From assembly GCA_902803635.1 (NCBI GenBank), contig CADCQU010000138.1, forward strand, positions 1-20,160: a stretch of 20,160 bases of DNA, written 5' to 3'. The translations under genes and the position numbers were made by a program. Position 1 is the stretch's first letter. Each line of letters begins with the position of its first letter. Shown here in pieces: positions 1 to 6,779 of this stretch. The stretch comes from an uncultured Lachnospiraceae bacterium (GTDB taxonomy: Bacteria > Bacillota > Clostridia > Lachnospirales > Lachnospiraceae). A model generated the notes under the pieces. The model was not told the DNA's origin, made no database searches, and worked only from the letters and a program-made list of their open reading frames with translations.

Positions 1-1
1 C

Positions 2-1798
2 TTAAAACAGCCCTGTAATCCTGCCGTCCTCGTCGACGTCGATATTTTCGGCAGCCGGCTTCTTCGGAAGGCCCGGCATGGTCAGGATGGCTCCCGTGAG
101 GGCGACGATGAAACCGGCACCCGCGGAAAGCTTTAGCTGCCGCACGGTGATATCGAAATCCTCCGGCGCGCCGAGGAGCTTCGGATCATCGCTGAAGCTA
201 TACTGCGTCTTGGCGACACAGACCGGAAGCTTCCCATAGCCCTGCCGTTCCAGCTTCGCAAGCTGCTTCTCCGCCTCGGCGGTAAAGACAACGCCCCGGC
301 CATGGTAAATCTTTTCCGTCAGGGCTTCAAGCTTCTCCCGAATGCTCATCTCGTCCTCGTAAGCAAAGGTAAAGCCTTCCTTCTCCTCGCCGAATTGGAA
401 CACTTCCTTCACCAGGTTCTCGCCCTTCTTCAGGAAATCTTCAAAGCCCTCCTCAAGGAACGTATCCGGAGCCGATTTGTCCTCCGCCTTCTCTTCGCCT
501 TCGCAAAGGCGGACAACCTCACGCGCAAGGGTCTCGCCGCCCTCGCCGCCCTTGGCCCACACTTCGGAGAGAGCCACGTTGACGCCGAGTTCCCGGCATC
601 TTTCCTCTACGAGGTCGAGCTCGGCCTTCGTATCGGTCGGGAACGCATTGATCGCGACCACGCAGGGCAAATGATAGACCTCCTGGATGTTCGAAACATG
701 CTGCAGAAGGTTCGGAAGACCATTCTCGAGAGCCTCCAGGTTTTCGTTCCCAAGGTCGGTCTTCGGCAGGCCGCCATGCATTTTCAGAGCACGAACCGTT
801 GCGACGACCACGACCGCTGAAGGAACAAGGCCCGCGAGACGGCACTTGATGTCAAGGAATTTCTCCGCGCCGAGGTCCGCGCCAAAGCCCGCCTCCGTAA
901 TCACATAGTCACCCAGGCGAAGGGCCGTGCGGGTAGCCACCACGGAATTGCAGCCGTGCGCGATGTTGGCAAATGGACCACCATGGACGATGGCCGGCGT
1001 ATGTTCGAGGGTCTGTACAAGGTTCGGCTTCAGGGCATCCTTAAGAAGAGCACACATGGCGCCTTCCGCATGGAGGTCGCCCGCCGTCACCGGCTTCTCA
1101 TCCGCCGGCTTACCGTAGGTGTAGCCCACCACGATGCGGGCCAGACGCGCCTTGAGATCCTTAAGATCGTTCGCAAGGCAGAGAACCGCCATGATTTCAG
1201 AAGCCACGGTGATATCGTAACCGTCCTCGCGCGGTACGCCGTCGCCCTTTCCGCCCAGGCCATCCACGATGGAGCGGAGCTGGCGGTCATTCATGTCGAC
1301 GCAGCGCCTCCAGGTCACCTTCCTCGGGTCAATCCCGAGTTCATTCCCCTGATAGATATGGTTATCCAGCATGGCCGCAAGCAGGTTGTTGGCAGCCCCG
1401 ATGGCATGGAAATCGCCTGTAAAATGCAGGTTGATGTCTTCCATGGGAACCACCTGGGCATAGCCGCCGCCGGCCGCCCCGCCCTTAATGCCAAAGACCG
1501 GTCCGAGGGACGGCTCACGGAGGGCCACGACGGTCTTCTTGCCGATACGGTTCATCCCGTCCGCAAGGCCGATGGTGGTCGTGGTCTTGCCCTCGCCCGC
1601 CGGGGTCGGCGTGATGGCAGTCACAAGGACGAGATGCCCGTCCTTCCCTTCCTTCTTGAGGAGCGAGAGGTCGAGCTTTGCCTTGTATCGGCCATACCGC
1701 TCAATCGCCTCCTCGGAAATCCCGACGCGGGCCGCGACCTCGCCAATCTCAAGCATTTTCGACTGCTGTGCAATTTCAATATCCGTCAGATGCGCCAT
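2..1798 (-). CDS. fhs: Formate-tetrahydrofolate ligase
   Basis: ATP-dependent cytoplasmic enzyme that joins formate to tetrahydrofolate to give 10-formyl-THF, feeding purine synthesis or, in acetogens, the methyl branch of the Wood-Ljungdahl pathway. The 598-residue protein carries the P-loop-like [10 protein letters not shown] at 65-74, the glycine-rich [20 protein letters not shown] segment near 103-122 with FTGDFHAI at 127-134, and the family C-terminal [13 protein letters not shown]. The ATG is preceded by a strong AGGAGG. The stop is TAA at 2-4. Usual length is about 556 residues. The excess is an acidic, lysine/glutamate-rich insertion at roughly 434-475, while the flanks remain family-like. 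It lies downstream of folT on the same strand with no clear promoter between, so folate-dependent read-through is plausible. Identification is secure. Confidence 0.97.
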   Translation of the reverse strand: MAHLTDIEIAQQSKMLEIGEVAARVGISEEAIERYGRYKAKLDLSLLKKEGKDGHLVLVTAITPTPAGEGKTTTTIGLADGMNRIGKKTVVALREPSLGPVFGIKGGAAGGGYAQVVPMEDINLHFTGDFHAIGAANNLLAAMLDNHIYQGNELGIDPRKVTWRRCVDMNDRQLRSIVDGLGGKGDGVPREDGYDITVASEIMAVLCLANDLKDLKARLARIVVGYTYGKPADEKPVTAGDLHAEGAMCALLKDALKPNLVQTLEHTPAIVHGGPFANIAHGCNSVVATRTALRLGDYVITEAGFGADLGAEKFLDIKCRLAGLVPSAVVVVATVRALKMHGGLPKTDLGNENLEALENGLPNLLQHVSNIQEVYHLPCVVAINAFPTDTKAELDLVEERCRELGVNVALSEVWAKGGEGGETLAREVVRLCEGEEKAEDKSAPDTFLEEGFEDFLKKGENLVKEVFQFGEEKEGFTFAYEDEMSIREKLEALTEKIYHGRGVVFTAEAEKQLAKLERQGYGKLPVCVAKTQYSFSDDPKLLGAPEDFDITVRQLKLSAGAGFIVALTGAILTMPGLPKKPAAENIDVDEDGRITGLF

Positions 1799-1952
1799 AA
1801 GGGTAACCTCCTAAAAAAACAGACACTTAACAAAGGATTAGCCTCCAAGAAAAGAAGGCTGCATCTAAGGAACTTTCACAGAATCCATCGAGCAACTCTT
1901 GCGGAACTTCCCGCAAAAATGTTCCAGTTATTTCCTTCAAGTTCCTAAATAT
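1799..1952 (-). promoter_or_regulatory. Structured folT-fhs intergenic leader
   Basis: This 154-base gap between folT and fhs has no convincing promoter. It contains an 8-base inverted repeat, AGGAACTT at 1868-1875 against AAGTTCCT at 1939-1946. That repeat encloses a perfect 6-bp hairpin at 1899-1916 (arms TTGCGG/CCGCAA). No U-run follows on the minus strand, so it is not a standard terminator. GTTAAGTG, a string also found in THF riboswitch cores, occurs just before the fhs ribosome binding site, but the remaining aptamer parts are absent. It may be a processing or attenuation structure; the function is inferred only from the pairing. Confidence 0.3.
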
Positions 1953-2528
1953 TCACCTGGCTTCCCCGCCCTTTTTGACACGGCCCGCGTCAAAAAGGCG
2001 TCGCGGGACCCGGTCATAGAGAAGGCAGGTAAGCAGGGAATTGACAAAGAGGAGCAAAACCGACTGGGGCAGACGAAGGAACCACTGGGCGACGAAGGGC
2101 CGTCCATACATCACCGAAAGGCCGTAGGTGGTGATTCCCTGTGAAGTGATAAGCATGGTAAGCGCGATAACAAGAAGAAAACGGAGATACCGGAGCGCGA
2201 AGGCCCCCACACCGCCCCCCTTCTGCTTCCCGCGCGAAAGGAAGCCCACAAATAGGGCAGGAATGACGCCCATGAGGATGGCGCTCAGGCTGATGAACGG
2301 ATTCGGCGCATAGCCGGAGATGAAACACCCCAGAAGATCGCCGAGGAAGCCGCAGATGCCGCCGATGACCGGGCCGAACCAAAGGCCCGCAAGAATGATG
2401 GGCACCGAACTGACCGAAATCCGGAGCGACTCCCCAATGGGAATCGAAACGAACCGCGAGAGCACGATGTTCATCGCCACCAGCACACCTGCAAAGGCCA
2501 ACGTCTGGGCAGAGAAACGATTTTTCAT
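1953..2528 (-). CDS. folT: ECF transporter S component, folate (FolT)
   Basis: Membrane substrate-binding subunit of an energy-coupling-factor importer for folates; it would work with EcfA/EcfA'/EcfT encoded elsewhere. The 191-residue protein shows about six hydrophobic segments, the basic start MKNRFSAQ, the conserved GPVIGGICGFLGDLLG stretch (52-67) and SGYAPNPFISLSAILMG (71-87), typical of FolT. The chosen ATG has AGGAGGG a few bases upstream. A longer in-frame start exists at 2675, but that extension runs through the riboswitch and is rejected. The THF riboswitch upstream independently supports folate as substrate. The C-terminus is short and basic (RVKKGGEAR). fhs follows on the same strand. 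Confidence 0.88.
   Translation of the reverse strand: MKNRFSAQTLAFAGVLVAMNIVLSRFVSIPIGESLRISVSSVPIILAGLWFGPVIGGICGFLGDLLGCFISGYAPNPFISLSAILMGVIPALFVGFLSRGKQKGGGVGAFALRYLRFLLVIALTMLITSQGITTYGLSVMYGRPFVAQWFLRLPQSVLLLFVNSLLTCLLYDRVPRRLFDAGRVKKGGEAR
1970..1998. repeat. 10-bp inverted repeat inside the folT 3' end
   Basis: The arms CCTTTTTGAC (1970-1979) and GTCAAAAAGG (1989-1998) are perfect complements around a GC-rich centre. The structure lies in the last codons of folT. On either strand the T-tract is inside the 5' arm and not after the stem, so it does not have standard intrinsic terminator geometry. It could affect mRNA stability at the folT-fhs junction. Confidence 0.5.
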
Positions 2529-2564
2529 AGAAAGCCCTCCTTCGCAAATGGATGTTGCTACATT

Positions 2565-2589
2565 CCTCCGAAGAGCTTTTCTTCGGAAG
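2565..2589 (-). promoter_or_regulatory. Expression-platform hairpin of the folT leader
   Basis: In the RNA sense the arms CTTCCGAAGA and TCTTCGGAGG pair over 10 positions (one G-U) with a 5-base loop. The 5' arm overlaps the 3' strand of the riboswitch closing stem P1 (about 2585-2590), so P1 and this hairpin exclude each other. The bases CUCCUUC in the P1 3' strand (2586-2592) are also a perfect 7-base complement of GAAGGAG in the folT ribosome binding site (2537-2543). No U-run follows, so control of translation initiation is more likely than termination. Confidence 0.55.
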
Positions 2590-2710
2590 GAGCGGACGCG
2601 GCACTGTATCGCGGCCCCCATTTGCCCATTCAAAGACAGCCTGGAGCCTTCGTCCGCGGTCAACATCCCGTACACGCGGCACTTAACGCACAGAACCTAC
2701 TCTACCTACC
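2585..2710 (-). promoter_or_regulatory. THF riboswitch, class I
   Basis: The minus-strand leader of folT contains the conserved blocks of the class I tetrahydrofolate riboswitch in order: GAGTAGGTTCTG, GCGTTAAGTG, a P3 stem CCGCG/CGCGG with the GGGATGTTGA loop, ACGAAGG, then the distal strand ending CCGCTCC. P2 pairs GGTTCTGT with ACAGTGCC (7 of 8, one U-U). P1 pairs GGTAGG with CCTTCC (one mismatch). The aptamer, about 126 bases, is longer than the roughly 90-base examples I know. The extra bases form a peripheral arm closed by GGCTCC/GGGGCC whose loop carries one copy of the CAAATG motif. The ligand is a reduced folate by family knowledge; the match was made by eye against remembered sequence. 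Confidence 0.85.
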
Positions 2711-2803
2711 GTGGAAACTGCCTGTTTGGCCATTCTTTCGGCAAATGCCCTCACACCGTAACAAGGTCAAAAAACTGCAAATAGCAATTTCCAAATCGCT
2801 TGC

Positions 2804-2832
2804 ATTATATAATGAAATACTACTTCTTACAA
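2804..2832 (-). promoter_or_regulatory. Sigma-A type promoter of folT
   Basis: On the minus strand, -35 TTGTAA (2827-2832) and -10 TATAAT (2804-2809) are separated by exactly 17 bases in an AT-rich tract between metF and folT. Transcription would begin near 2797, giving a leader of about 270 bases that includes the whole THF riboswitch. The stretch 2711-2797 between start site and aptamer has one CAAATG motif (2742-2747) and no gene. Confidence 0.75.
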
Positions 2833-2933
2833 GTTCTTATTCCGTGCTTGGAAAATAGAAAATCTACGCTTCAAACTGCGAAAAACCATACAAAATGCTT
2901 GAATCGGCAGTGTTCCGGCACCATGAAGCCAGC

Positions 2934-3809
2934 TTATTTCCGGAACGTCAGCCCGCAGGCGTCACAGATTTCAAGGACGGCCTCGGCCCGGTTCAGGGAG
3001 TAGAAATGAATGCCGTTCACGCCCTGGATCATCAGCTCATAGACCAGCTTCACCGTGTACTCGATGCCCGCCTTCCGGAAATCCTCCTCGCTGTCGTTGT
3101 AATGACGGGAAATCAGCTCTGCAAGCTCCCTTGGAATTGAGCAGCCATTTGTCCCGAGGCACATCCGGATCACGGAATCCTTGTTAAGAACAGGCATGAT
3201 TCCCACGTCCACGGGGATATGGATTCCCGCCGTCCGGATATCCGAGAGCCACCGCTTGAACTGCTCCGTATCGTAGCAGAGCTGGGTCATGATAAAGTCC
3301 GCTCCCGCGTCCTGCTTCATCCGAAGGTGGGCGATGTCCTGCGCAAATGTCTGTGCCTCGATGTGCTTTTCCGGTGCTCCGGCCATCGCGATGACGAACT
3401 TATCCCCGTACTCCTCCCGGAGGAAGCTGATGAGCTCGCTCGCGTGCGTAAAGTCGCCGCCCGTCCCCTCCATCCCCTTCGGGATGTCCCCGCGAAGGGC
3501 CAGGACGTTGTCAATACCGAGGGAAAGGCAGGCGTCCATTTGCCGCCGGATATCGTCCCTTGTATTCTTTATGCAGGTAAAATGCGAGAGCGGCTGTGTC
3601 ACGCCAGATTCCTGAATTGCACGGCAAATCTCCATGTGGCGACCGGCATTTGTCCCGCCCGCCCCGTAGGTGCAGCTGATAAAATCCGGTTCCTGTGCAT
3701 ACAGCTTTTCCAATACCTCCAAAAGGGGTTCCAGCGGCTTGTCGGCCTTCGGCGGAAACACCTCGAACGACAGGCTCATGCGATTTTTCATAATCTCCGG
3801 AATCCTCAT
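2934..3809 (-). CDS. metF: Methylenetetrahydrofolate reductase (MetF)
   Basis: FAD enzyme of the TIM-barrel MTHFR family that reduces 5,10-methylene-THF to 5-methyl-THF for methionine synthesis or the acetogenic methyl branch. The 291 residues match bacterial MetF length. Visible hallmarks are SFEVFPPK (14-21, with the catalytic Glu16), TYGAGGTN near 47-54, LALRGDIPKG (103-112), MTQLCYD (174-180) and a C-terminal GVNGIHFYSLNR (263-274). A start at codon 7 (MKNRMSLSF) is possible, since both candidate starts have purine-rich sites only about 3 bases away. It is separated from the folT promoter by its own 3' end and diverges from the aldo/keto reductase. No obvious terminator follows the stop. 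Confidence 0.95.
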   Translation of the reverse strand: MRIPEIMKNRMSLSFEVFPPKADKPLEPLLEVLEKLYAQEPDFISCTYGAGGTNAGRHMEICRAIQESGVTQPLSHFTCIKNTRDDIRRQMDACLSLGIDNVLALRGDIPKGMEGTGGDFTHASELISFLREEYGDKFVIAMAGAPEKHIEAQTFAQDIAHLRMKQDAGADFIMTQLCYDTEQFKRWLSDIRTAGIHIPVDVGIMPVLNKDSVIRMCLGTNGCSIPRELAELISRHYNDSEEDFRKAGIEYTVKLVYELMIQGVNGIHFYSLNRAEAVLEICDACGLTFRK

Positions 3810-3852
3810 ATTCCTCCCTCTCTCTCAAAAATAATATAAATGTAACAGTTCG

Positions 3853-3884
3853 TTGTTTTTATATTCATATTTTTATGCTATACT
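3853..3884 (+). promoter_or_regulatory. Extended -10 promoter of the aldo/keto reductase
   Basis: TGCTATACT (3876-3884) is an extended -10 (TG, one base, TATACT) in a very AT-rich stretch. The nearest -35-like hexamer, TTGTTT at 3853-3858, is 20 bases away, so recognition probably relies on the TG extension. The implied 5' untranslated region is about 85 bases. The same TATGCTATA core occurs upstream of the mreB-like gene. Confidence 0.55.
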
Positions 3885-3977
3885 AGGAAAAATCTGTGTT
3901 TTTGCCTTCTTTCACGTTTCCTTTACTGCATTCGGGGTTCATACACAGAGATTCTTGTAATAATTCGAGGTTCTTTT

Positions 3978-4796
3978 ATGGATAACTTCCTTATGCTTAA
4001 TAACGGAATGCAAATGCCGCTTCTGGGGCTCGGTCTCTACCGCGCAGTTGGTTCGGACGAAGCGACAACCGCGGTCACCAACGCCGTCTCCATGGGCTAT
4101 CGGCTCTTCGACACCGCCTCCTCCTACCGAAACGAGGAGGAAGTCGGCACCGGGATCCGAAGCTGCGGCCTTGCACGGGAAGAAGTGTTTGTCACGACAA
4201 AGCTCTGGAATACGGCCCAACGCCTTGGCAACATCGAAGGGGCATTCAGCCGCAGCCTTGAGCGCCTCGGCCTCTCCTACGTGGATTTGTACCTGGTACA
4301 CTGGCCGATTCCCGGGCTGATTCTCGATACATGGAAAGTCATGGAGGAGATTTACCTCTCCGGTCGCGCCCGGGCCATCGGCGTCTGTAATTTTGACGAG
4401 GCAGAGCTTTCCGAGCTTCTGGAACATGCGGGCATCGTCCCGGCCGTGAACCAAATCGAGTACCACCCGCTCTACCAGCGCCCCGAGCTTCTCTCCTTCT
4501 GCCAGGCAAATGGCATCGCCGTACAGGCTTCGTGCCCGCTGGCGCGCGGAGCGTACCTCAACAGGGAACCGCTCGTCAAGCTCGCGGAAAAATACCATCG
4601 TTCCCCCGCGCAGATCGGGCTCCGTTGGCTCGTCCAGAAGGGCATTTCTGTCATTCCGAAGAGCACGAGCCTCGACCGCCAGCTGGAAAACAGCCAGATT
4701 TTCGATTTTACCCTCCTTGCGGAGGAGATGGCAATCATCGACGGACTGAGCGAGCATTTCTCCGTTCTCAACCCACCGGAAGACCTTCTGGTATAA
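3978..4796 (+). CDS. Aldo/keto reductase
   Basis: NADPH-dependent oxidoreductase of the aldo/keto reductase superfamily, 272 residues, cytoplasmic (beta/alpha)8 barrel. The complete catalytic tetrad is visible: Asp45 and Tyr50 in RLFDTASSYRNEEEVG, Lys75 in TTKLW and His108 in LYLVHWP. IGVCNF (about 130), NQIEYHPLYQ and the C-terminal cofactor segment VIPKSTSLDRQLEN are also present, resembling the 2,5-diketogluconate reductase/YvgN group. The substrate cannot be told from sequence. GAGG lies 7 bases before the ATG. It is the only plus-strand gene, a single-gene unit with its own promoter and terminators, divergent from metF and convergent with gpsA. Confidence 0.93.
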   Translation: MDNFLMLNNGMQMPLLGLGLYRAVGSDEATTAVTNAVSMGYRLFDTASSYRNEEEVGTGIRSCGLAREEVFVTTKLWNTAQRLGNIEGAFSRSLERLGLSYVDLYLVHWPIPGLILDTWKVMEEIYLSGRARAIGVCNFDEAELSELLEHAGIVPAVNQIEYHPLYQRPELLSFCQANGIAVQASCPLARGAYLNREPLVKLAEKYHRSPAQIGLRWLVQKGISVIPKSTSLDRQLENSQIFDFTLLAEEMAIIDGLSEHFSVLNPPEDLLV

Positions 4797-4798
4797 AG

Positions 4799-4815
4799 AG
4801 GGCGTTTGCCCCCTT
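4799..4815. terminator. Weak hairpin at the convergent gene ends
   Basis: GGGCGTTTGCCC forms a 4-5 bp GC stem with a short loop immediately after the aldo/keto reductase stop. On the minus strand it is followed by TCTTTAT, so it may weakly terminate transcripts leaving gpsA. Confidence 0.3.
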
Positions 4816-4821
4816 TACCCT

Positions 4822-4856
4822 ATTCCCGGCAGCTCCTTTCTGGAAGTGCCGGGAAT
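4822..4856 (+). terminator. Hairpin after the aldo/keto reductase
   Basis: A perfect 10-bp inverted repeat, ATTCCCGGCA (4822-4831) with TGCCGGGAAT (4847-4856), is followed on the plus strand by TATTTATT. It is a moderate intrinsic terminator formed by the first unit of the local tandem repeat. Confidence 0.5.
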
Positions 4857-4873
4857 TATTTATTCCCGCCAGC

Positions 4874-4914
4874 TCTCCGGCACTTCCTCCCCGGAAATGC
4901 CGGGGGACTTTTTT
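4874..4914 (+). terminator. Intrinsic terminator of the aldo/keto reductase
   Basis: CCGGCA and TGCCGG form the outer stem, continuing inward after a bulged base into TTCC/GGAA. The structure is followed by a run of six T at 4909-4914. It is the best terminator in the window, and its T-run touches the gpsA stop codon on the opposite strand. Confidence 0.75.
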
Positions 4915-5941
4915 ATTCCCGCCAGCTTTCCGGCAGTTCCTCCTCGGGGAACTCGGTCTCCATCCTACGTTCCCGGAGCATGAGGTCCGAAAGCGCAAGC
5001 TTCGTCGACTTTCCGTTAAAGAGCACTTCCATAACCTCAGCCGCAATGGGCAGCTCGACACCGTACTTTTTTGCAAGCCCGACGGCCGCCTTCGCGGAGT
5101 AGACGCCCTCGACAACCTGGCCGACCTCCTTCATGGCTTCCTCCATGGACAACCCTTTGCCAATCAGGATGCCCGCCTGGCGGTTCCGGCTGTGCATCGA
5201 GGCGCAGGTCACGATTAGGTCTCCAATCCCCGAAAGTCCGGATAAGGTCTCCTTGCGGGCCCCCATCTTGAGGGCCAGCCGGGTAATCTCATGCATCCCG
5301 CGTGTAATCAGAGCTGCTTTCAGGTTGTCGCCGTAGCCCATGCCATCGGCCATGCCGGCCGCGAGGGCAATGACATTTTTCAGCGAGGCGCCAAGCTCTA
5401 CCCCGAGAATATCCGGGCTCGTATACACGCGGAAGACAGGGCTCATAAATATATCCTGTACATATTCTGCCATTTGCCGATTCAGGGAAGCGGCGACAAT
5501 GGTCGTCGGCAGGCCACGGATGACCTCCTCCGCATGGGAGGGACCACAGAGCGCAGCCACAACCGCGCCGGGAAGGATTTCCTCCAGAATGTCTGCCTGG
5601 GTCTTAAAGCTGCCATCCTCGATTCCCTTGGTAACCGTGACAATTCGCTGGCCCTCCTCGATGTAGGGGGCCATTTTTACTGCCGTGGGACGCGTATAGG
5701 GCGAGGCGACCGCCATGACGATGAGGTCCTTCGCCGTCACCGCATCCACGATATCCGCCGTGAACGTAATCCGCTCCGAGAGCCGCACGCCCGGAAGGTT
5801 CGGATGCTCCCGTTTGGCCGTAAGCAGGTCCGCCTCCTCCTGGAAGGGACACCACATACGGACAATATGGCCGTTGTCAGAAAGAAGCCTGGCAAGCCCC
5901 GTCCCCCATGTTCCCGATCCTATCATTGCAATATCCGCCAT
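4913..5941 (-). CDS. gpsA: Glycerol-3-phosphate dehydrogenase [NAD(P)+] (GpsA)
   Basis: Reduces dihydroxyacetone phosphate to sn-glycerol 3-phosphate, the backbone precursor of phospholipids. The 342-residue protein has the Rossmann motif GSGTWGTGLA (8-17), VTKGIE with Lys105, CGPSHAEEV (132-140), the catalytic-lysine segment GASLKNVIALAAG (184-196), GDNLKAALITRG (204-215) and GIGDLIVTC (238-246). ATG at 5941 is chosen because GGAGG lies 8 bases upstream; a GTG at 5956 would overlap that site. It follows plsY by 96 bases, a gap that contains a perfect palindrome ATCCATGGAT (6001-6010). PlsY consumes the glycerol 3-phosphate made here, so the pairing is functional. Its 3' end is duplicated downstream. 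Confidence 0.97.
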   Translation of the reverse strand: MADIAMIGSGTWGTGLARLLSDNGHIVRMWCPFQEEADLLTAKREHPNLPGVRLSERITFTADIVDAVTAKDLIVMAVASPYTRPTAVKMAPYIEEGQRIVTVTKGIEDGSFKTQADILEEILPGAVVAALCGPSHAEEVIRGLPTTIVAASLNRQMAEYVQDIFMSPVFRVYTSPDILGVELGASLKNVIALAAGMADGMGYGDNLKAALITRGMHEITRLALKMGARKETLSGLSGIGDLIVTCASMHSRNRQAGILIGKGLSMEEAMKEVGQVVEGVYSAKAAVGLAKKYGVELPIAAEVMEVLFNGKSTKLALSDLMLRERRMETEFPEEELPESWRE

Positions 5942-6037
5942 AATACCACCCTCCACTGTAAATGCATTCTTTACACAACTTTTCTTTTACGACGATGCCA
6001 ATCCATGGATAGCCAGCAACGCTAAATAATTAACCTA

Positions 6038-6688
6038 TCAACTCTTGTTCTTCTTAGAAAGGTAGGTCTTCCGCTCGGTTTTCGTAAGGAGCCTGCCGAT
6101 ATTCTCCCGATGCTGGAACCAGGCGATGGCCACAATCACCCCGATGAGCACACACATTTCCGGGTAGAGAGCCATGGGGACAGGCAAGCGCCCCATAAGC
6201 CCCAGCACGATGGCGGCTACAAGGAAGGAGAACGTCGCCAGCAGGCTCGCCAGCGAGACGTAGTGCGTGATCAAAAAGATAATGATGAAAACAACAATCC
6301 CGATCAGGAAGAGCTTCCAGGAGAAGACCAGCACAATGCCGGCGATGGAGGCAATCCCCTTGCCGCCACGAAACCCCATATAAAACGGGAAGCAATGACC
6401 GAGGATGCAGCCAATTCCCGCATAGAGTCCGAGAATCGGGGCCAGCGGAGGTGCCAGGAGGCTGATGAGGAAGCGGCCGACAAGGTAGGCTGCCACGGCC
6501 TTTAAAATATCGCCGAGAAGAACAATGAGCCCCGCCTTCGCCCCCATCGTGCGAAGGGCATTTGTCGTGCCCGCATTTCCCGACCCCTTCTCACGGATAT
6601 CGATACCATGCATTTTCCCAAGAATGTACGAGGTCTGAAACAGACCGAAAAGATAACCAACCGCGATTGCCAAAATTCGAGCGATCAT
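6038..6688 (-). CDS. plsY: Acyl-phosphate:glycerol-3-phosphate acyltransferase (PlsY)
   Basis: Integral membrane enzyme that transfers the acyl group from acyl phosphate to glycerol 3-phosphate, the first committed step of phosphatidic acid synthesis in most Gram-positive bacteria. The 216 residues contain all three family motifs: GSGNAGTTN (35-43), GHCFPFYMGFRGGKG (97-111) and HRENIGRL (193-200), with at least five hydrophobic segments between. The C-terminus is lysine-rich. AGGAGGGAGTTACAA precedes the ATG; one CAAATG motif overlaps the start codon itself. It lies between der and gpsA on the same strand (91- and 96-base gaps). The der-plsY-gpsA order is common in Firmicutes. Confidence 0.97.
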   Translation of the reverse strand: MIARILAIAVGYLFGLFQTSYILGKMHGIDIREKGSGNAGTTNALRTMGAKAGLIVLLGDILKAVAAYLVGRFLISLLAPPLAPILGLYAGIGCILGHCFPFYMGFRGGKGIASIAGIVLVFSWKLFLIGIVVFIIIFLITHYVSLASLLATFSFLVAAIVLGLMGRLPVPMALYPEMCVLIGVIVAIAWFQHRENIGRLLTKTERKTYLSKKNKS

Positions 6689-6779
6689 TTGTAACTCCCT
6701 CCTGAAACCGTTCCTTTACGGCCGCATTGCAAAAGGTCTTCGCATTCGCCCAAAAGAACCGGTGCTTCTTTGTCTCGTA

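Larger units (their letters stand above)
4821..4947. repeat. Three tandem units covering the gpsA 3' end
   Basis: Units start at 4821, 4861 and 4914, each beginning TATTCCCG(G/C)CAGCT. Units two and three match at 31 of 34 bases. The third unit is the real gpsA end (stop TAA at 4913-4915). On the minus strand the second unit would read PGEEVPESWRE plus stop, a near copy of the true tail PEEELPESWRE plus stop. The first unit has drifted further and forms a perfect hairpin. This looks like local tandem duplication of the end of a gene. Confidence 0.8.

Noticed and set aside
1799..1830. Second THF riboswitch before fhs, suggested by GTTAAGTG
   Set aside because: The other conserved blocks and stems are absent and the string sits directly before the ribosome binding site.
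956..1948. A 330-codon open frame on the plus strand opposite fhs
   Set aside because: It is a shadow of the fhs frame with no family features and no ribosome binding site.
2529..2675. N-terminal extension of folT by 49 codons
   Set aside because: It would translate the riboswitch and its hairpin; the start at 2528 has a good ribosome binding site and a normal FolT N-terminus.
6001..6010. Palindrome ATCCATGGAT between plsY and gpsA as an operator
   Set aside because: It is a single short palindrome without flanking symmetry or a promoter; compatible with chance.
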